A DNA stretch of 10,994 nucleotides. Origin: Acidobacteriota bacterium. Its GTDB lineage: Bacteria; Acidobacteriota; Terriglobia; Terriglobales; Acidobacteriaceae. Position 1 is the first letter of the stretch. Each line of letters begins with the position of its first letter. Below the pieces are notes generated by a model. That model did no database searches. It was not told the origin of the DNA and saw only the letters and a program-made list of their open reading frames with translations. The stretch is from assembly GCA_021805955.1 (NCBI GenBank), contig JAJZDO010000105.1, forward strand, positions 1 through 10,994, given 5' to 3'. Positions 7,345 to 10,994 of the stretch are shown piece by piece. The translations under genes and the position numbers were made by a program.

Positions 7345-7955
7345 TATGGATTGTAGAATCCCCGGTTCTTGCTGTACGGCGCTTCGCCCGGCGTGCCGCG
7401 GCGGAAATGGCCGGAAGGGATCGACTTTCCATCACGCTCGTGGGCCAGCAGTTCTATGAACCACGCCTCGTGCTCAATTTCCTCATTCAAAATACGCGCC
7501 GCCATGTCGTAGGTGCGCGGGTCCTTGCCGAAGGTCATATCGCAGACGGCGCTCCAACTTCGGATGGCGCAGCGCTCCGACTCCAAGAGCAAGGTAAGGA
7601 TGTTGACAGCTGTGGGCGGGTCCGGCAGCTTGGCCGCGGCACAGCCGGCCTGGTCATGAAATGCCTTCAGGTCGTTGGGAAGATGGCCCCCCAGCTCATA
7701 GATGCGCGGGACGATCAGTTCCCAGTGGGCCCGATCTTCCAACCTGGCGTCCTCGCATATTTCCTTGTAGTCCTCATGGCCGGCGAGGTTCATGCGGAGA
7801 ATGGTGTAGTAGTAATACGTGCTGGCAAACTCGGCCGCCGCGTTGGCGACGAGCACCTTGATAAGTTTCTCGACATCGACACCCCGAGCGCGAATGACTT
7901 CCACTCCGACACGCTTCGTCACGTCGCCTGGTTTCACTGTGTCCTTTTCTGGCAT
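7344..7955 (-). CDS. DPS-like thioferritin (DPSL, ferritin-like superfamily)
   Basis: This 203-residue four-helix-bundle protein closely resembles the Sulfolobus-type DPS-like thioferritins, which form 12-mer cages that oxidise Fe(II) with hydrogen peroxide and store iron, protecting DNA. Visible marks are [18 protein letters not shown] with Glu42, [12 protein letters not shown] with Glu73/His77, SERCAIR with Glu127, and [10 protein letters not shown] with Glu158, Glu161 and His162, which supply the di-iron ligands. Cys105 and Cys129 correspond to the paired cysteines that define thioferritins. The end [16 protein letters not shown] is also characteristic. ATG 7955 has AAAGGA 7 bases upstream. 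It lies 85 bases downstream of the PerR-like gene and overlaps the ferredoxin by one base, so perR-dpsL-ferredoxin may be one transcript. Some databases call such proteins only ferritin-like or bacterioferritin-related. Confidence 0.92.
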   Translation of the reverse strand: MPEKDTVKPGDVTKRVGVEVIRARGVDVEKLIKVLVANAAAEFASTYYYYTILRMNLAGHEDYKEICEDARLEDRAHWELIVPRIYELGGHLPNDLKAFHDQAGCAAAKLPDPPTAVNILTLLLESERCAIRSWSAVCDMTFGKDPRTYDMAARILNEEIEHEAWFIELLAHERDGKSIPSGHFRRGTPGEAPYSKNRGFYNP

Positions 7956-8040
7956 TGGCTTGTCCTTTCTGCGGAATGAGTCCTGTTCTGTTGCGTGAGG
8001 CTCCCTGCGCCCATGAAATACGCTTTCGATTGCAAAAACA

Positions 8041-8487
8041 TCATTTCATCGGCACTCTTGACGATTTTTTCTTGCAGGCCGGGCACAGCCCGACGACCTC
8101 AATGGAATAGCGCTCGACCTGAAATGCGGGTGAAACATAGTCACGTTCCATTTCTAACTTGAAGCTTTTTTCATCCAGATCTGTGATCGACTTGCAACCT
8201 CTGCAGACCAGATGGTGATGGGCAGCACGGTTGGTTTCGATCCGCAAAGAACCGTGATGCAAGCTGACTTCTCCTACAACCCCCCTCTCGATAAAAAGAT
8301 GCAGATTTTTGTACACCGTCGCCAGCGAGACAGAAGGAATGCGACGGCGCACACGAGCATAGATTTCCTCAGGAGATGGATGGCCCTCCATCTCCTGAAC
8401 CACTTCAAACAAAATCTGGCGCTGATGCGTCGCCGCCAGACCATGTTCGGCGCAGAAAGCTCGAAAGGCTTGAGAAGTTGTTGTCAT
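8041..8487 (-). CDS. perR: Fur-family regulator, PerR-like
   Basis: This is a 148-residue winged-helix metalloregulator. Alignment by eye to B. subtilis PerR places the regulatory metal ligands at His36, Glu84, His90, His92 and Asp103, and the structural zinc site at Cys95, Cys98, Cys135 and Cys138 (VCRGC and LCPAC). Asp at the 103 position (Asp104 in PerR, usually Glu in Fur) is the residue associated with peroxide sensitivity, so PerR is favoured over Fur. The other acidic ligand is Glu rather than Asp, a mild departure. The DNA-binding helix region reads [16 protein letters not shown] 8487 has GGAG 7 bases upstream. A Fur/PerR-type box sits directly upstream, implying autoregulation, and the next genes downstream (thioferritin, ferredoxin, ahpCD) are typical PerR targets. 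Confidence 0.9.
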   Translation of the reverse strand: MTTTSQAFRAFCAEHGLAATHQRQILFEVVQEMEGHPSPEEIYARVRRRIPSVSLATVYKNLHLFIERGVVGEVSLHHGSLRIETNRAAHHHLVCRGCKSITDLDEKSFKLEMERDYVSPAFQVERYSIEVVGLCPACKKKSSRVPMK

Positions 8488-8505
8488 CCGATCACTCCAA
8501 TTAAA

Positions 8506-8520
8506 AAATAATTATTATCA
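8506..8520 (-). promoter_or_regulatory. Fur/PerR-type operator over the perR promoter
   Basis: The minus strand reads TGATAATAATTATTT. This matches 12 of 14 informative positions of the 7-1-7 Fur consensus TGATAATnATTATCA and 11 of 14 of the PerR consensus TTATAATnATTATAA. It lies 18 bases before the perR ATG. The box contains a good -10 (GATAAT, 8519-8514), with TGGAAA (8542-8537) 17 bases upstream as a possible -35, so a bound repressor would block the promoter. The match to both consensuses does not itself discriminate Fur from PerR. Confidence 0.7.
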
Positions 8521-8558
8521 TTGGTCAAGGGGACGATTTCCACAGCCGAGGAGAAGAT

Positions 8559-8586
8559 AAGCAGCGGACGAATTTCCGCGCAGCTT
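8559..8586 (-). other. Hairpin in the gap between DUF2203 and perR
   Basis: AAGC (8559-8562) pairs with GCTT (8583-8586), and GCGGA (8564-8568) with TCCGC (8575-8579), making a stem with small bulges. It lies in the 162-base gap after the nadA-DUF2203 unit and could help end that transcript. No U-run follows, so the role is uncertain. Confidence 0.25.
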
Positions 8587-8649
8587 TCCCCTCTCAGAAA
8601 AATCTGCATCATGGAATGATTGGCGGGCACCGAGCAGGGATGAACGACT

Positions 8650-9084
8650 CTAATTCGGCTTTGGCTTCTGCGGGCGGCGAAAGCGCTCATCGACGGCGCG
8701 GCGGCCGCTAAAGCCGGAATCCATGGTGTGCCAGTGACGAATCTCCGTCTCGCCCATCTTCCAGCACAGCAAAACAATTTCGTCACCCAGTCGGCAGGGA
8801 AAATCCAGCAGTCCGGTATCCAGGTCCTTCACCTGCACGCCGATCGAGTCGATCTCCTCCATAGTATCTTTCACTTGCTGCACGGACTTGTCCTGCTGCG
8901 CGCGCCGCTTGGCGACGGCGGCAATGTGGACCAGGGTCCCGCCGTTCATAAAAATGCGCTGCGATAGATGCTGCATTTCCTCGGAGATGGTCTCCGCCGT
9001 CTTCTTCGCCTCCATCGCATTCTTCATCAGCGATTCCAGAACCGGTACCAGCGTCTGAGCTTCTTCCAGGGAAAACGTCTTCAT
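8650..9084 (-). CDS. DUF2203 family protein
   Basis: This is a 144-residue soluble protein of unknown function, of normal length for the family. It starts with MKTFSLEEAQTLVPVLESLM, followed by a helical, probably coiled-coil region to about residue 80. It then has the family hallmark VKDLDTGLLDFP (85-96), LLCWKMGE (105-112) and HWHTMDSGFSGRR (117-129). No catalytic function is established and none is assigned here. ATG 9084 is preceded by a GGGGG run about 8 bases upstream, inside the end of nadA. The nadA stop is only 4 bases away, so the gene is almost certainly co-transcribed with nadA and would share its NAD+-dependent control at the transcript level if the two are translationally coupled. 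Confidence 0.88.
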   Translation of the reverse strand: MKTFSLEEAQTLVPVLESLMKNAMEAKKTAETISEEMQHLSQRIFMNGGTLVHIAAVAKRRAQQDKSVQQVKDTMEEIDSIGVQVKDLDTGLLDFPCRLGDEIVLLCWKMGETEIRHWHTMDSGFSGRRAVDERFRRPQKPKPN

Positions 9085-9088
9085 ACGG

Positions 9089-10240
9089 CTACCCCCGTAT
9101 CTCCAGCATACGACCTAGAGCCACGCGCGCCCAATGCTTAATTTCCTCGTGGACGCGGATACGGTTCACAACCCTGCCTTCCACCATATTTTCCAGCGCC
9201 CAGGCCAGATGCTGCGGCGAAATCCGAAACATGGTCGTGCACAGGCAACCGGAATCGTCGAGCGTGATGACTTTCTTTCCCAGCGGAGCAAACCGCTTGC
9301 CCAGCCGGTTCACCAGATGAATCTCCGTACCCACGGCGAACATCGATCCCTCCGGCGCGTCTTCAATAATTTTGATCAGACGTTCTGTCGAGCCGATCGC
9401 ATCTGCCTTCTGGCAGAGTTCCAATCGGCATTCCGGATGCACAATGACCTGGATCCCCGGATATTTGGCGCGAACCTTGTCCGCATGTTCCGGCAAAAAA
9501 CGTTGGTGGACCGAGCAGTGGCCCTTCCACAAGATGACCCGGGCCGCCCGCAAGCGATCCAGCGTCAATCCTCCATTGATCTGATACGGGTCCCATACGA
9601 CCGTTTCCGATAGCGGAATCCCCATGGCATAGGCAGTATTGCGCCCAAGATGCTGATCGGGAAGGAAAAGAATACGGCTGCCGCGCGCAAACGCCCATTC
9701 AAACGCCCCCTTGGCGTTCGAGGAGGTGCAAACCAGTCCGCCGCGCTCGCCGCAAAATGCCTTGATGGCTGCCGTCGAATTCATGTACGTCAGCGGCACC
9801 AGTCCACCGGCGGCCGGTCCGTCCAATCCGGCGGCATGTAGCTTCGCCCAGCATTCCTCCACCTGAGAAATGTCCGCCATATCGGCCATGGAACAGCCAG
9901 CGTTGAGATCCGGCAGTACGACCTGCTGCCATGGCTGGGCCAGAATGTCGGCGCTTTCCGCCATGAAATGCACGCCGCAGAACAGGATGTAGCGGCTGTT
10001 CGATTCCGACGCGATTTTGGAAAGTTTGTAAGAATCGCCGGTGTAGTCGGCGAATTGAATTACTTCATCGCGCTGGTAGTGATGCCCAATAATCAGCGCA
10101 TCTTTCCCCAGGCGCGCGCGGGCGGCAGCAATGCGGCCGTCCATGGTGTGGTCCGGCATCGCCAGATAGTTGTCCAGTGAACACGCATCCTGCGTGGATT
10201 CGACCGGCATAGTAACAGCGGGTTCGACTAATGTAGCCAC
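9089..10240 (-). CDS. nadA: Quinolinate synthase NadA
   Basis: This 383-residue [4Fe-4S] enzyme condenses iminoaspartate with dihydroxyacetone phosphate to give quinolinate in de novo NAD+ synthesis. Visible family segments are IIGHHYQRDEVIQFADYTGDS (49-69), YILFCGVHFMAESADIL (84-100), LPDLNAGCSMADM (109-121), LPDQHLGRNTA (193-203), WKGHCSVHQRF (238-248) and VHPECR (267-272). Likely cluster cysteines are Cys116, Cys242 and one of Cys332/Cys334 in SGCLCTTMFRI, following the spacing of the longer, B. subtilis-like NadA. The start is GTG 10240 with GGCGG 7 bases upstream; the next in-frame ATG (10210) has no ribosome binding site. The leader carries an NAD+-I type riboswitch. nadB and nadC are not in the window. 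DUF2203 follows after 4 bases. Confidence 0.96.
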   Translation of the reverse strand: MATLVEPAVTMPVESTQDACSLDNYLAMPDHTMDGRIAAARARLGKDALIIGHHYQRDEVIQFADYTGDSYKLSKIASESNSRYILFCGVHFMAESADILAQPWQQVVLPDLNAGCSMADMADISQVEECWAKLHAAGLDGPAAGGLVPLTYMNSTAAIKAFCGERGGLVCTSSNAKGAFEWAFARGSRILFLPDQHLGRNTAYAMGIPLSETVVWDPYQINGGLTLDRLRAARVILWKGHCSVHQRFLPEHADKVRAKYPGIQVIVHPECRLELCQKADAIGSTERLIKIIEDAPEGSMFAVGTEIHLVNRLGKRFAPLGKKVITLDDSGCLCTTMFRISPQHLAWALENMVEGRVVNRIRVHEEIKHWARVALGRMLEIRG

Positions 10241-10249
10241 GTGATTTCC

Positions 10250-10380
10250 GCCTTCAGTTCCGCGCCTTACCGGCAGTGGAACGGGGATGTTGAAAGCATT
10301 TCTTTACATTGTTGCAGTGGGTTCACTGTGACGCCGGCATTTGCTCTGCCACGCCACCCAATCCACGGGGATGTTGCAAC
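10250..10380 (-). ncRNA. NAD+-I (nadA motif) riboswitch, tandem domains
   Basis: In the nadA leader, read on the minus strand, two copies of CAACAUCCCCGU lie 84 bases apart. Domain 2 folds cleanly. P1 is GCUUUCA (10297-10291) with UGAAGGC (10256-10250). An 8-base ACAUCCCC bulge occupies 10290-10283. P2 is GUUCC (10282-10278) with GGAAC (10261-10257), capped by GCC/GGC with a GGUAA loop. Domain 1 has the same bulge (10374-10367), followed by GUGG and a conserved-looking UUGGG and GGCAGAGCAA, closed by GUUGC (10380-10376) with GCAAC (10315-10311). Stem, 8-base bulge and stem in tandem before nadA is the architecture of the NAD+-I riboswitch of Acidobacteriota. The 3' strand of the last P1 includes AAGG of the nadA Shine-Dalgarno (10254-10248), implying translational repression when NAD+ is bound. 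Confidence 0.85.
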
Positions 10381-10382
10381 AC

Positions 10383-10424
10383 TCATTGGACGTTTTCATT
10401 CGGGAGTCGATTCATCTCCAATGA
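10383..10424 (-). other. Inverted repeat at the 5' end of the riboswitch leader
   Basis: TCATTGGA (minus strand 10424-10417) and TCCAATGA (10390-10383) are perfect 8-bp inverted repeats separated by 26 bases, ending only 2 bases before riboswitch domain 1. In RNA they would form an extra stem ahead of the aptamer. The role is unknown; it may protect the 5' end or stack on domain 1. Confidence 0.5.
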
Positions 10425-10440
10425 AAAATCCTTTAACCAG

Positions 10441-10471
10441 ATTGTAATACGTTGCACGCCAGGAATCTCAA
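10441..10471 (-). promoter_or_regulatory. Weak promoter candidate for nadA
   Basis: TTGAGA (10471-10466) is followed by TATTAC (10449-10444, spacing 16) or TACAAT (10446-10441, spacing 19). Transcription from here would include the upstream stem and both riboswitch domains. The hexamers are imperfect, and acidobacterial promoters are poorly known. Confidence 0.3.
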
Positions 10472-10498
10472 TTTTCCATGGAACAGCTGTGTTTTGGA

Positions 10499-10518
10499 TC
10501 GCCGGCGACTCGCGGCGA
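10499..10518 (-). terminator. GC-rich hairpin after the Coa1-like gene
   Basis: TCGCCG and CGGCGA form a 6-bp stem with an 8-base loop, 8 bases beyond the Coa1-like stop. It could end that transcript before the nadA promoter. There is no U-run, so support is limited. Confidence 0.3.
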
Positions 10519-10526
10519 GGCCCTAC

Positions 10527-10955
10527 TCATTGTGGAGGTGCGGCGCGTTGGATGGCGCCGCTCGTCAGCAAGTCGATCCTGTCGGAGCTGCCGTTCTTTC
10601 TGAATTCCAGCATCACGAGGCGCCAAACACCTGCTTCCTTCAGCGCCTCCGTGTAGAGGGTTCCCCTGCCGCGCGGGCCGGAGATGGAAATGGAAAATCG
10701 GGCATGTCCGCTATCGCGCCGGAGTGCGATCTTCGCCGGGAAGAGCCAACCTGTCTCCATCGGGCTGCCAATCTGTTCCAACACCACTGGATTCGACACA
10801 GCCGTCACAACCGCGAGCTTGGTAACATCGGAGGTGCGGACAAAAGTACAGGCGTAGATTCCGGCGAGCAATCCTAGCCCAACCCAGACGACGAGCACAA
10901 GATTCCTATGCGTTCGGAACCAACCCAGGCGGGTCTCCTCCATTGCGCTTTCCAT
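10527..10955 (-). CDS. Coa1-like (cytochrome oxidase assembly protein 1 family) membrane protein
   Basis: This is a 142-residue protein with one transmembrane helix near residues 18-38 (LVLVVWVGLGLLAGIYACTF) and a small globular domain outside. The domain shows the pattern of bacterial Coa1-family proteins: SNPVVLEQIGSPMETGW (54-70), a strand region ARFSISISGPRGRGTLYTEA (85-104) and WRLVMLEF (111-118), ending in RIDLL. The mitochondrial relative helps assemble cytochrome c oxidase, but bacterial members have not been clearly characterised and no oxidase genes are present here, so function is left open. ATG 10955 has AGGGG 7 bases upstream. The gene is followed by a 286-base gap that holds a hairpin, a weak promoter and the nadA riboswitch. 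Confidence 0.8.
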   Translation of the reverse strand: MESAMEETRLGWFRTHRNLVLVVWVGLGLLAGIYACTFVRTSDVTKLAVVTAVSNPVVLEQIGSPMETGWLFPAKIALRRDSGHARFSISISGPRGRGTLYTEALKEAGVWRLVMLEFRKNGSSDRIDLLTSGAIQRAAPPQ

Positions 10956-10994
10956 GTCTCAACCCCTAAGGGCAAAGGTGCCGTCACGCCAAGT

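Noticed and set aside
7407..7979. 190-residue plus-strand frame opposite the thioferritin
   Set aside because: It is a shadow of a gene with conserved metal ligands on the other strand.
8484..8786. 100-residue minus-strand frame between DUF2203 and perR
   Set aside because: It overlaps DUF2203 in another frame, covers the perR promoter and box, and looks non-coding in composition.
10281..10376. 12-base direct repeat ACGGGGATGTTG, 84 bases apart, as a DNA operator pair upstream of nadA
   Set aside because: Both copies are the conserved bulge and flanking bases of the two riboswitch domains, which explains the repeat better.

Overview
The window most likely comes from a member of the Acidobacteriota. 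The strongest clue is RNA-level. The leader of nadA on the minus strand carries two tandem copies of one fold, each with an ACAUCCCC bulge, which is the architecture of the NAD+-I (nadA motif) riboswitch, known from Acidobacteriota. A Coa1-like protein, a TGCKGFF lipoprotein start on a beta-propeller, a DPS-like thioferritin and a large non-canonical ABC permease fit the same phylum. There are no rRNA or tRNA genes, CRISPR arrays, transposases or phage genes.

Layout. Plus strand, 1-3048: the 3' end of a DegT/DnrJ/EryC1/StrS sugar aminotransferase, then an ABC exporter pair. The pair is an ATPase whose last 8 bases overlap a roughly 596-residue multi-spanning permease. The permease reading frame is broken by one apparently missing base near 2543-2553. 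A short convergent gap with a terminator-like hairpin (3091-3114) separates this from everything to the right, which is all on the minus strand.

Minus strand, in the direction of transcription (right to left): a Coa1-like membrane protein (10955-10527); the NAD+ riboswitch leader (about 10380-10250); nadA (10240-9089) followed after 4 bases by a DUF2203 gene (9084-8650); then an oxidative-stress and iron cluster. That cluster is a PerR-type Fur regulator with a Fur/PerR box in its promoter, a DPS-like thioferritin, a plant-type [2Fe-2S] ferredoxin that overlaps it by one base, a palindromic intergenic repeat, ahpC and ahpD. Two exported lipoproteins follow: a seven-bladed propeller protein and an SH3-domain protein with a basic tail.

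How the parts work together. The PerR-like protein would sense peroxide and iron. The thioferritin would use peroxide to oxidise and store iron. AhpC/AhpD would remove organic peroxides through a three-cysteine, AhpF-independent cycle. The co-translated ferredoxin is a reasonable candidate electron donor for iron release from the thioferritin, like Bfd for bacterioferritin; this last step is inference. The riboswitch would lower nadA (and probably DUF2203) translation when NAD+ is abundant, because the 3' strand of its last P1 helix contains part of the ribosome binding site.
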